NCBI GenBank assembly: GCA_035464115.1
Contig: DATHSN010000335.1
Location: 1-19,864 of the forward strand
Length of the DNA stretch: 19,864 bases
Direction: 5' to 3'
DNA from: DATHSN01 sp035464115
GTDB taxonomy: Bacteria > Actinomycetota > Acidimicrobiia > Acidimicrobiales > SKKL01
In this document: one piece after another, positions 7,817 through 13,939 of the stretch
How the letters are laid out: every line of letters starts with the position of its first letter
How positions within the stretch are numbered: position 1 is the first letter of the stretch
Made by a program: the position numbers and the translations under genes
The notes under the pieces: generated by a model
The model's database searches: none
What the model was told of the DNA's origin: nothing
Seen by the model: only the letters and a program-made list of their open reading frames with translations

Positions 7817-9364
7817 GTGAACGGGGCCGAGAGCATGATGCGGGCCGCGGCCGACGCAGGGGTCGATGCCTGCTTCGCCAACCCGGGCACCACCGAGATG
7901 CACATGGTGGCCGCCCTCGACCGCGAGCCCCGGATCCGTCCGGTGCTCGGCCTGTTCGAGGGCGTGGTCACCGGGGCGGCCGACGGGTACGGCCGCATGG
8001 CCGGGCGCCCGGCGCTCACGATCCTGCACCTCGGACCGGGTCTCGCCAACGGCCTGGCCAACCTGCACAACGCGCGGCGGGCCCGCACCCCCGTCGTCAA
8101 CCTGGTGGGGGACCACGCCACCTGGCACCTCGACGCCGACGCCCCGCTCACGTCCGACATCGAGAGCCTGGCCCGGCCCATGTCGGGCTGGGTGCGCACG
8201 GTGCGCGACGCGGCGTCGGCGGCGGGCGACGTGGCCGCCGCCATCACCGCGTCGCTCGATCCCCCCGGGGCGGTCGCCACCTTGATCGTCCCCCAGGACG
8301 CCACCTGGGACCCGGTCGCCGACGACGCCGAGGAGCCCACCGTCGATCCCGCCCGCCGGGCGCTCGTCGAGCCGGCGCGGGTCGAAGAGGTCGCCCGCTG
8401 GCTGCGGGCCGACCGGTCGGAGGCCGTGCTCGTGATCGGCGGATCGGGGTTGCGGCGCGAGGGTCTGCTCGCCGCGGTGCGGGTCGCGGCCGCGACCGGC
8501 TGCCGCCTGTTCACCGAGGGCATGCCGGCCCGCCTCGAGCGCGGTGCGGGCATCCCGGTCGTGCCCCGCCTGCCGTACTTCCCGGAGCAGGCCGTGGAGG
8601 CGCTCGCCGACACGCGGGTGATGGTCCTGGCCGGCGTCACCGAGCCGGTGTCGTTCTTCGGGTACCCCGGCCAGCCCAGCCGGCCCCGACCCGAGGGCAG
8701 CGAGCTGGTGTCGCTCGCCGGTCCCGGCCACGACATCACCCACGCCCTCGAGTCGCTGGCCGACGCCCTCGACGCTCCTGCGGCCAACGTTCCCGGCATC
8801 GAGCTGCCGCCGTTGCCCTCGGGCGAGCTGGGGTTGCGCGAGCTGGGCGCGGCGATCGCCGGTCTCCAGCCCGAGGGGGCGATCGTGGTCGACGAATCGG
8901 TCACCTCGGGACTGGCCTATGCGGCGTTCGCCGGCGGGGCCCCGCCCCACGACGTGCTGGCCCTCACCGGTGGCGCCATCGGCCAGGGGCTGCCCACCGC
9001 GGTCGGGGCCGCGGTGGCGTGTCCCGATCGGCGGGTCGTCGCCCTGCAGGCCGACGGGTCGGGGATGTACACGCCCCAGGCGCTGTGGACGATGGCGCGC
9101 GAGTCGCTCGACGTCACCGTCGTGGTGCTCGCCAACCGCAGCTATCGGATCCTGCAGGTGGAGCTGCTGCGGGCCGGGGTGGGCGAGCCCGGCCCGGGTG
9201 CGATGGGGCTCACCGACCTCGCTCGACCCACCATCGACTGGGTGGCGTTGGCGACGGGCATGGGGGTGCCGGCCGAGCGGGCGACCTCGGCCGACGAGCT
9301 GGTCGAGGCGCTCCGTCGGTCGTTCGCCACGTCGGGCCCGATGCTCGTCGAGGCGGTGCTGTAG
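7817..9364 (+). CDS. ThDP-dependent acetolactate synthase large-subunit-like protein (IlvX-like)
   Basis: Member of the thiamine-diphosphate decarboxylase/synthase family, 515 aa, about the length of the short mycobacterial IlvX-type proteins. The N-terminal Pyr domain keeps the catalytic glutamate, Glu48 in GLFEGVVTGAADGYGRMAG. The C-terminal PP domain has the ThDP/Mg site Asp413-Gly-Ser with Asn440 and Tyr443 (DGSGMYTPQ...LANRSYRI). HLGPGLANGLANLHNARRA resembles the benzoylformate decarboxylase and IlvX subgroup more than classical IlvB. GTG 7817 has AGGGGG about 5 nt upstream. It lies 51 nt after the dehydratase gene on the same strand, so it may share the riboswitch transcript. Substrates are unknown; true acetolactate synthase activity is not established, and no small subunit is nearby. 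Confidence 0.8.
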   Translation: MNGAESMMRAAADAGVDACFANPGTTEMHMVAALDREPRIRPVLGLFEGVVTGAADGYGRMAGRPALTILHLGPGLANGLANLHNARRARTPVVNLVGDHATWHLDADAPLTSDIESLARPMSGWVRTVRDAASAAGDVAAAITASLDPPGAVATLIVPQDATWDPVADDAEEPTVDPARRALVEPARVEEVARWLRADRSEAVLVIGGSGLRREGLLAAVRVAAATGCRLFTEGMPARLERGAGIPVVPRLPYFPEQAVEALADTRVMVLAGVTEPVSFFGYPGQPSRPRPEGSELVSLAGPGHDITHALESLADALDAPAANVPGIELPPLPSGELGLRELGAAIAGLQPEGAIVVDESVTSGLAYAAFAGGAPPHDVLALTGGAIGQGLPTAVGAAVACPDRRVVALQADGSGMYTPQALWTMARESLDVTVVVLANRSYRILQVELLRAGVGEPGPGAMGLTDLARPTIDWVALATGMGVPAERATSADELVEALRRSFATSGPMLVEAVL

Positions 9365-9388
9365 GGAGGATCTCGGGCGGTGGGGCTC

Positions 9389-9407
9389 TACACTGGACAA
9401 TATCCAG
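9389..9407 (+). promoter_or_regulatory. dps-fur promoter with a 7-1-7 Fur-type dyad
   Basis: TACACT (9389-9394) is a likely -10. It overlaps CTGGACA-A-TATCCAG (9393-9407), a 7-1-7 inverted repeat in which 6 of 7 positions pair. That is the geometry of Fur/PerR/Zur operators. The site spans the expected transcript start, so a bound repressor would block transcription. It lies 41 nt upstream of the dps GTG and stands out as AT-rich in a GC-rich setting. Ownership by the downstream Fur-family protein is inference. Confidence 0.55.
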
Positions 9408-9447
9408 AGAAGAGACGCACCAGATCAGTGACCAGGAGGTCCCTGCC

Positions 9448-9939
9448 GTGAGCACCACCGCCACCCCGTCCGCCGTCCGCCGTTCGCCCCTCGATCCCGT
9501 CGATCGCGACCGGGTCGCGGCGGCGCTGCAGCCCGTCCTCGTCGATCTGGTCGACCTCTCGCTGGCGGCCAAGCAGGCCCACTGGACCGTGGTCGGGGAG
9601 CGGTTCCGCACCCTGCACCTCGAGCTCGACGAGCTGACGACGGCCGTCCGCCTCGACGTGGACGCGGTGGCGGAGCGCCTCGCCGCCGTCGGAGTCGTGC
9701 CCGACGGCCGGGCCGTGGCCGTCGCCGCCGGGTCCAGCCTCGACGGGCTGCCCGCCGAGTGGATCGACGGTGAGCGGATGGTCACCCTGGTCGCCGATGA
9801 GGTCGCGGCGGTGGTGGCGAAGGTCCGTGAGGCGCTGCGATCGCTCGGCGGGATCGACGTCGTGACCGACGACCTGCTCACCGGGGTGCTCGGCCGGCTC
9901 GAGGCCCAGCTGTGGATGCTGGCCGCTCAGGAGCGATGA
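9448..9939 (+). CDS. dps: Dps-family ferritin-like DNA-binding/iron-storage protein
   Basis: Dodecameric miniferritin that oxidises iron with peroxide, stores it, and often shields DNA. The 163-aa protein keeps the full inter-subunit ferroxidase set, each position six less than in E. coli Dps: His45 (KQAHW), His57 and Asp61 (LHLELDEL), Asp72 and Glu76 (DVDAVAER). The N-terminus (VSTTATPSAVRRSP) is short and carries only two arginines, so DNA binding by this tail is uncertain. GTG 9448 follows AGGAGG (9434-9439) at normal spacing. The gene overlaps the Fur-family gene by ATGA (9936-9939), indicating joint expression and local control by that regulator. Confidence 0.93.
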   Translation: MSTTATPSAVRRSPLDPVDRDRVAAALQPVLVDLVDLSLAAKQAHWTVVGERFRTLHLELDELTTAVRLDVDAVAERLAAVGVVPDGRAVAVAAGSSLDGLPAEWIDGERMVTLVADEVAAVVAKVREALRSLGGIDVVTDDLLTGVLGRLEAQLWMLAAQER

Positions 9940-10385
9940 CCACCCCGGTCGCCGCCGATCGGTTGCGCGGCGCCGGGCTGCGCGCCACCCGGCCCCGGGT
10001 CGCGGTGCTCGTTACCCTCGACCGTCTCGGCGGGCACCGCAGCGCCGACGAGCTCGTCGCCGTGCTGGGGTCCGTCGAGGCCGGCGGCGGGGTGCCCCGG
10101 TCGACGGTCTTCGCCGTGCTCGACGACCTGGTGCGGGCCGGCCTGGTCACCCGGGTCGAGGTCGAGGCCGGTCCGGTGCGCCACGAGGTGGCATCGGGGC
10201 GTCACCACCACCTGGTGTGCGTGGCGTGCGGCGACATCGTCGACGTCCCCTGCGCAGCGGTCGCGCCCGGGCCGTGCCTGGAGGCGAGCGTGCCCGGGGC
10301 CGAGCTCGACGCAGCCGACGTGGTGCTGCGAGGTCGGTGCGCGGCGTGCGTGGCGGCGGGTCGGCGGCGCGCCGGATCGGCGTGA
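9936..10385 (+). CDS. Fur-family transcriptional regulator
   Basis: Metal- or peroxide-responsive repressor of the Fur/PerR/Zur family, 149 aa. The N-terminal winged helix includes LRATRPRVAVL (15-25), GHRSADEL (33-40) and STVFAVLDDLVRAGLV (56-71), which matches the family's STVYR-type recognition helix. The hinge region has GRHHHLVCVACGDIVDV with Cys95 and Cys98, and the structural zinc site is completed by Cys135 and Cys138 in RCAACVA. Pairing with dps suggests a PerR- or Fur-like role rather than Zur, but metal specificity cannot be read from sequence. ATG 9936 overlaps the dps stop; an upstream in-frame ATG at 9912 lies inside dps and is less likely. Confidence 0.9.
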   Translation: MTTPVAADRLRGAGLRATRPRVAVLVTLDRLGGHRSADELVAVLGSVEAGGGVPRSTVFAVLDDLVRAGLVTRVEVEAGPVRHEVASGRHHHLVCVACGDIVDVPCAAVAPGPCLEASVPGAELDAADVVLRGRCAACVAAGRRRAGSA

Positions 10386-10393
10386 CCGTCGGG

Positions 10394-10399
10394 CACACT
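10394..10399 (+). promoter_or_regulatory. -10-like box CACACT before the SRPBCC gene
   Basis: CACACT is followed by 6 nt and then GTG 10406. It is a weaker match than TANNNT, but the spacing equals that at other starts here, including marR with the same hexamer. Pattern-based inference. Confidence 0.3.
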
Positions 10400-10405
10400 G
10401 GCGGC

Positions 10406-10858
10406 GTGGACCTGGTCGCCGATCTCGTCGCTCCGTGCTCGCCGGGTGAGCTGTTCGCATGGGTCGACGACCTGGGCCGCTACCCGGCGTGGCACTCGAT
10501 CGTCACGGCCGCACGGCCCGACGGTCGTCACGACGGCGACCCCGGTCCGGCGTGGGTGGTCGACCTTCGCGCTCGGGTCGGGCCGTTGGCACGGGCCAAG
10601 CGGCTGCGCATGGTGCGCGACGAGCACGTGGTCCCCGAGCGGGTGGTGTTCGTGCGGCGCGAGGTGGACGGCCGCCAGCACGGTCGCTGGGAGCTCACCG
10701 CCGACGTCCGACGGCACGGTGCGGGGAGCCGACTCGATGTGGCGCTCCACTACAGCGGTGGCTTGTGGGCACCCGTGCTCGAGCGCTTGCTGGGTGAGGA
10801 GATCGAGCGGTCGCGCGACCGGCTGCTCGAGCTGGTGAGCGACCGTCGGACGGTGTGA
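10406..10858 (+). CDS. SRPBCC (START/polyketide-cyclase-like) family protein
   Basis: Small protein of the helix-grip fold that usually binds a hydrophobic ligand; no specific reaction can be assigned. From GTG 10406 it is 150 aa, typical for the family. The start VDLVADLVAPCSPGELFAWV, then DDLGRYPAWHSIV, matches the first strand and helix of SRPBCC proteins, and the long C-terminal helix VLERLLGEEIERSRDRLLEL is also as expected. An alternative GTG at 10382 would overlap the fur stop as GTGA and add eight residues. I prefer 10406 because the domain begins there and a CACACT box precedes it. It converges on the DUF302 gene with a 12-nt gap. Confidence 0.75.
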   Translation: MDLVADLVAPCSPGELFAWVDDLGRYPAWHSIVTAARPDGRHDGDPGPAWVVDLRARVGPLARAKRLRMVRDEHVVPERVVFVRREVDGRQHGRWELTADVRRHGAGSRLDVALHYSGGLWAPVLERLLGEEIERSRDRLLELVSDRRTV

Positions 10859-10865
10859 CGGGCGA

Positions 10866-10882
10866 GGCGCCTACCGGGCGCC
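10866..10882. terminator. Hairpin at convergent gene ends, possible bidirectional terminator
   Basis: GGCGCC-TACCG-GGCGCC forms a 6-bp GC stem across the 12-nt gap between the SRPBCC stop (10858) and the DUF302 stop (TAG, 10871-10873 on the minus strand). There is no T-run. Its position between convergent genes supports a terminator role, but GC-rich hairpins are common by chance here. Confidence 0.35.
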
Positions 10883-11254
10883 GACGGCGTCGAGCGCGGC
10901 CCGGAGCCGGCCGGCGGCGTCCTCGGCGAGCGTCGCCACCTTCGGGTCGTCGAGCATGGCCCGGGGGTCGACCGCGCTGATGCGCGTGCCGCCCCCCTCG
11001 GCGGGCTCGATCACCACGTTGCACGGCAGCAGGAGGCTGGCCGAGGGATCGGCCTCGAGCGCGGCCTGGGCGAGCTGGGGGTTGCAGGCGCCGAGGATCT
11101 TCAGCGCCGGGCGGTCGACCCCGAGCTTGGCCTTGAGCGTGGCGGCGATGTCGATCTCGGTGAGCACCCCGAAACCCTGGGTGGCGAGGGTCTCGCGCAC
11201 GGCGGCCTCGGCGTCGGCGAGTGACAGGTCGACGGTGGTGGTGATCGCGTCCAT
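10871..11254 (-). CDS. DUF302 domain-containing protein
   Basis: A 127-aa single-domain protein of the DUF302 family, whose biochemical role is not settled. The family core is clear: FGVLTEIDIAATLKAKLGVD (28-47), then LKILGACNPQLAQ and SLLLPCNVVI. Two cysteines stand in conserved-looking positions, in GACNP and LPCNV. ATG 11254 has AGGAGG 4 nt upstream, one of the best ribosome sites in the window. The promoter carries a GTACCC-N4-GGGTAC palindrome, and family members are often found beside copper or sulfane-sulfur genes controlled by CsoR/CstR repressors. A link to thiol or metal stress is plausible but unproven. Confidence 0.88.
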   Translation of the reverse strand: MDAITTTVDLSLADAEAAVRETLATQGFGVLTEIDIAATLKAKLGVDRPALKILGACNPQLAQAALEADPSASLLLPCNVVIEPAEGGGTRISAVDPRAMLDDPKVATLAEDAAGRLRAALDAVGAR

Positions 11255-11279
11255 GGTGCCTCCTGGGGTCGTGCGGTCG

Positions 11280-11298
11280 AGTGTACCCCCCAGGGTAC
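11280..11298 (-). promoter_or_regulatory. DUF302 promoter with CsoR/CstR-like palindrome
   Basis: GTACCC-CCCA-GGGTAC (11283-11298) is a perfect 6-bp dyad with a 4-nt spacer and the TACCC/GGGTA core known for CsoR/CstR/RcnR-family operators. On the minus strand it runs into TACACT (11280-11285), a likely -10 for the DUF302 gene 26 nt downstream, so a bound repressor would block the promoter. No CsoR-type gene lies in the window. Operator identity is inference from pattern and neighbour. Confidence 0.5.
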
Positions 11299-11337
11299 TG
11301 GGGCCGACGGTGTTCGCCCGTGGCCACCGCCCCGAGG

Positions 11338-11343
11338 TACAAC
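11338..11343 (+). promoter_or_regulatory. -10-like box TACAAC for the alpha/beta hydrolase gene
   Basis: TACAAC is followed by CTCACC and then ATG 11350. This fits leaderless transcription from the start codon, and no Shine-Dalgarno is visible. Pattern-based inference. Confidence 0.4.
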
Positions 11344-11349
11344 CTCACC

Positions 11350-12297
11350 ATGGCCCCTGAACCCCGTTCCCTGCAGCTGTACCGCAAGCGCGCCCGTCAG
11401 CTGGCGAGTCGGGGTCGTCCGGTGCCGCAGCCCGCGCTGCCGCCGCCGTTGCCGCCGGGGCGCATGGTGGACCTTCCGGGCCGGGGCGAGATCTTCGTGC
11501 GAGACCTGCCGGGACCATCGGGCGTGACCCCCGTGGTGTTGCTGCACGGCTGGACCGCGAGCGCCGACCTGAACTGGTTCGGCGCGTTCCCGGCGTTCGA
11601 GGGTCGTCGCCGCGTGATCGCGGTGGACCATCGGGGTCACGGGCGGGGGATGCGGTCGACCGAGCCGTTCCGGCTGGTCGACTGCGCCGACGACGTCGCC
11701 GCGGTGTTGGAGGCGCTGGGGATCGAGCGGGCGATCGTGGCCGGCTACTCGATGGGTGGGCCGATCACGATGCTCATGGCCCATCGCCACCCCGGCCGGG
11801 TGTCGGGCGTGGTGGTGGCGGCCACCGCCCTCACGTTCAACGACCGCCCGGGTGAGCGGTGGCGCTGGCGGGGCATCTGGCTGCTCGAGGTCGCGGTGCG
11901 GCTCGGTCTCGGCGACCGTCTGCTGTCGCGCCTGGCCGCCGAGCTCACCCAGACCGACGCGACCTTCCGCGACCACGAGTCGTGGCTCACCGGGGAGTTC
12001 TCCCGAGCCCACCCGCGCGCTCTCGCCCAGGCCGGCCGTGACCTGTCGCGGTTCGACGCCCGCGGCTGGGCCGGCGGGATCTCGGTGCCCGCCGCGTCGG
12101 TCATCACCGAGCGCGACTCGCTCGTGCCCTACGAGCGTCAACGCGCCCTGGCGGCGCTGCTGGGCGCGACGATCGTCACGCTGCCCGAGGCCGATCACGA
12201 CGTGCCGGTCACCGACATGCTGGGGTTCGGCGAAGCCATGGTGCGCGCCGTCGATGCCGTCGACCCCGGGGTCGAGGTGGCTGCGGCCGGGGCCTGA
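11350..12297 (+). CDS. Alpha/beta fold hydrolase
   Basis: A 315-aa serine hydrolase; the substrate cannot be told from sequence. After a proline-rich N-terminal stretch (24-37) come VVLLHGWTAS (62-71, oxyanion loop), VDHRGHGRG (92-100) and the nucleophile elbow GYSMGG with Ser134. A cap region rich in Trp and Arg (about 165-235) follows. The triad is completed by Asp256 (TERDSLVP) and His283 (EADHD). There is no signal peptide, so it is cytosolic. ATG 11350 is supported by the TACAAC box 6 nt upstream. Divergent from the DUF302 gene across about 95 nt. Its antisense strand is open in one frame for its whole length, a codon-bias effect that affects the next gene. Confidence 0.9.
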   Translation: MAPEPRSLQLYRKRARQLASRGRPVPQPALPPPLPPGRMVDLPGRGEIFVRDLPGPSGVTPVVLLHGWTASADLNWFGAFPAFEGRRRVIAVDHRGHGRGMRSTEPFRLVDCADDVAAVLEALGIERAIVAGYSMGGPITMLMAHRHPGRVSGVVVAATALTFNDRPGERWRWRGIWLLEVAVRLGLGDRLLSRLAAELTQTDATFRDHESWLTGEFSRAHPRALAQAGRDLSRFDARGWAGGISVPAASVITERDSLVPYERQRALAALLGATIVTLPEADHDVPVTDMLGFGEAMVRAVDAVDPGVEVAAAGA

Positions 12298-12364
12298 CGG
12301 CCCGGGGGGTGTGGGCTCGGGCGGCGACGGCCACGCCGGGTCGGTGTCGGCGACGTCCTCGTCG

Positions 12365-12945
12365 TCATGGGGTCGTGGCGTCGGGGGCAGGGGGACCGAC
12401 CCGTGGCGGCCGGGGCGGGGACGGGGTCCCGGCCCGATCCGGTAGACGCCGCGTCGGACGCGGTGGGCGCGACCGCGGTCGTGCTCGTGGCCGAGGGCGT
12501 CGGCGAGTGCTCGCACCGGCGTGGTGCTGACGATCACGAAGCCGTAGCGGTGCAGGAGCGCGTGCAGCTCGCGCAGCGGCAGCTCACCGTGGCGGCGCAG
12601 CAGGGCCAGGCACACGCTGCGGAGCCGTCGCCCGTGCAGCGGGACCGGATCGGTGACGAGCGGCGGGATCGGTGGCTGGTCGTGGGCGGGCGGCCGTCGG
12701 CCGTGCTGCCACGGGACCACCGGGTACAAGGCGTCACGGTCGGCCTCGAGGTCGGCGACGAGGGCGCGGCGGCGCTCGGCCATCTGGTCGAGCTCGGCGT
12801 CGAGATCGGCCAGGGCGGCGAGGCGGTGGTCGCGGTCGATCTGGAGCCGCACCCGGGTGACCCGGTCGAGTCCGGCGTGGTGGCGAACGGCCAGGCGGCG
12901 AAGATCGAGGTGGCGCACGCCGCGGGCGAGGAGTCGATCGTCCAT
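12365..12945 (-). CDS. Coiled-coil plus winged-helix protein, 3' end unresolved
   Basis: I do not recognise a named family. From ATG 12945 (GGAG 6 nt upstream) the frame encodes a basic start, a likely coiled coil (about 33-66: LADLDAELDQMAERRRALVA), a proline-rich linker, then a winged-helix-like domain. That domain includes LRSVCLALLRRHGELPLREL, LLHRYGF and ADALGHEHDRGRAHRVRRGV, ending near VYRIGP. This points to DNA binding. Earlier starts at ATG 13011 or GTG 13032 are possible. The frame has no stop after the domain and stays open to 11101, antisense through the whole hydrolase gene. The end given here is a TGA (12365-12367) in another frame, reachable only by an indel, for which the G-runs at about 12384-12396 are candidates. 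Codon use supports this strand over the plus-strand alternative. Confidence 0.5.
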
Positions 12946-13122
12946 GGTGAGCTCCGTGGGCAGGTGAACTCTCGAGCCACCACGAAGGTCGGCGGCGAAC
13001 CAGGTGATCATCCTCCCCACCCCCACTGACACTGCGACCGCTCGGCGTCGATTCGACGTCGAATCGACGCCGAGGGGCGTGGGGGACAGAGGTGCGAGAG
13101 GGCAGCCCGCCCCGGGTCTCGC
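12946..13122. other. Intergenic region holding the palindrome and alternative starts
   Basis: This 177-nt stretch lies between the winged-helix gene start (12945) and the stop of the ATPase gene (13123). It contains the alternative starts at 13011 and 13032, the 34-bp palindrome, and GC-rich sequence in which I see no further gene. No convincing TANNNT box was found for the winged-helix gene. Confidence 0.5.
13041..13074. repeat. 34-bp perfect palindrome (operator or terminator)
   Basis: The left half CTCGGCGTCGATTCGAC is followed directly by its exact reverse complement, with no spacer; pairing stops at both flanks. The centre consists of two adjacent 5-1-5 dyads, GTCGATTCGAC and GTCGAATCGAC. 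As RNA it would form a stem of about 15 bp with a 4-nt loop on either strand, but no T-run follows. It lies 49 nt past the ATPase stop and just upstream of the winged-helix gene, so either a terminator or an operator is possible. It shares the half-site GTCGAAT/ATTCGAC with the dyad at the marR promoter. Confidence 0.6.
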
Positions 13123-13908
13123 TCAGGTGGTGCGGGCCCACCATCGACCACGGTCGTGGCCGACCTCGAGCGACACGGCGAACGCACCTGACAACGTCGT
13201 CGAGGTCAGCACCTCGTCGATGGGGCCGGCCGCCGCCACCTGGCCCGCGGCGAGCACGAGGGCGTGGGTGAAGCCCACGGGCACCTCCTCGAGGTGGTGG
13301 GTCACCATGACCATCGGTGGCGTCGACGGGTCGACGGCCAGCTCGCCGAGGTCGCTCACCAACGTCTCTCGCCCGCCGACGTCGAGTCCGGCGGTGGGCT
13401 CGTCGAGCAGCACGAGGCCCGGATCGGTCATCAGCGCCCGGGCGAGCAGCACCCGCTGGCGCTCGCCCGAGGACAGGGTCCCGAACGGGTGGTCGGCCCG
13501 GCTCGCGACGCCGAAGCGCGCCAGCAGCGCCCCCGCCCGCGCCCGCTCCGCGTCGCTGTACTCGTGCCACCAGGGTTCGAGCGCACCCCGCTGGGCGGTG
13601 ACCACCGCATCGAGGGCCGACACCCGGGGGTGGAGCAGATCGGCGACGGCGGCCGACGCCACGCCGATCCGCTGGCGATGTCGCCGCACGTCGACCCGCC
13701 CGAGCCGTCCGCCCAGGACCTCGACGATCCCGGTCGACGGGTGCAGGTAGAGGGCGGCGACCCGCAGCAGGGTGGTCTTGCCCGACCCGTTGGGCCCGAG
13801 GACCACCCACCGCTGGCCGCCCTCGACCCGCCACGTGACCGTGCGCAGCACCGGTGTCCCCGAGATCGTCACGCTGACGTCGGTCAACGACACCGCCGGC
13901 TCGGTCAT
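13123..13908 (-). CDS. Stand-alone ABC ATP-binding protein (ModF/YlmA-like)
   Basis: A 261-aa single ABC ATPase with no membrane or binding partner beside it. Visible motifs are Walker A GPNGSGKTT (38-46), signature LSSGERQ (145-151), Walker B LVLLDEP (165-171) and H-loop His204 in VTHHLEEVP. The Q-loop position reads IGVASAAVADLLHPRVSA and lacks the glutamine, as in ModF-type proteins (IGYVSSSLH), so this is probably a family trait rather than damage. ATG 13908 was chosen over TTG 13917 because TAGGTT lies 7 nt before the ATG. It starts 31 nt after the TauE gene and could also be read through from that operon. Function unknown; no molybdate gene is nearby. Confidence 0.85.
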   Translation of the reverse strand: MTEPAVSLTDVSVTISGTPVLRTVTWRVEGGQRWVVLGPNGSGKTTLLRVAALYLHPSTGIVEVLGGRLGRVDVRRHRQRIGVASAAVADLLHPRVSALDAVVTAQRGALEPWWHEYSDAERARAGALLARFGVASRADHPFGTLSSGERQRVLLARALMTDPGLVLLDEPTAGLDVGGRETLVSDLGELAVDPSTPPMVMVTHHLEEVPVGFTHALVLAAGQVAAAGPIDEVLTSTTLSGAFAVSLEVGHDRGRWWARTT

Positions 13909-13915
13909 CGCGGTC

Positions 13916-13921
13916 AACCTA
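13916..13921 (-). promoter_or_regulatory. -10-like box TAGGTT for the ABC ATPase gene
   Basis: On the minus strand TAGGTT is followed by 7 nt and then ATG 13908. It lies within the 31-nt gap after the TauE/SafE gene, suggesting an independent leaderless message. Pattern-based inference. Confidence 0.4.
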
Positions 13922-13939
13922 CGCGCCCGCGCTCCGCGC

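Noticed and set aside
6296..9400. Minus-strand open frame of 1034 codons
   Set aside because: It mirrors thiQ, the dehydratase and the IlvX-like gene, with composition typical of antisense frames and no recognisable motif.
12367..13029. Plus-strand ORF of 220 codons opposite the winged-helix gene
   Set aside because: No domain or hydrophobic core pattern, while the minus strand shows a coiled coil and winged-helix motifs. It is probably a shadow.
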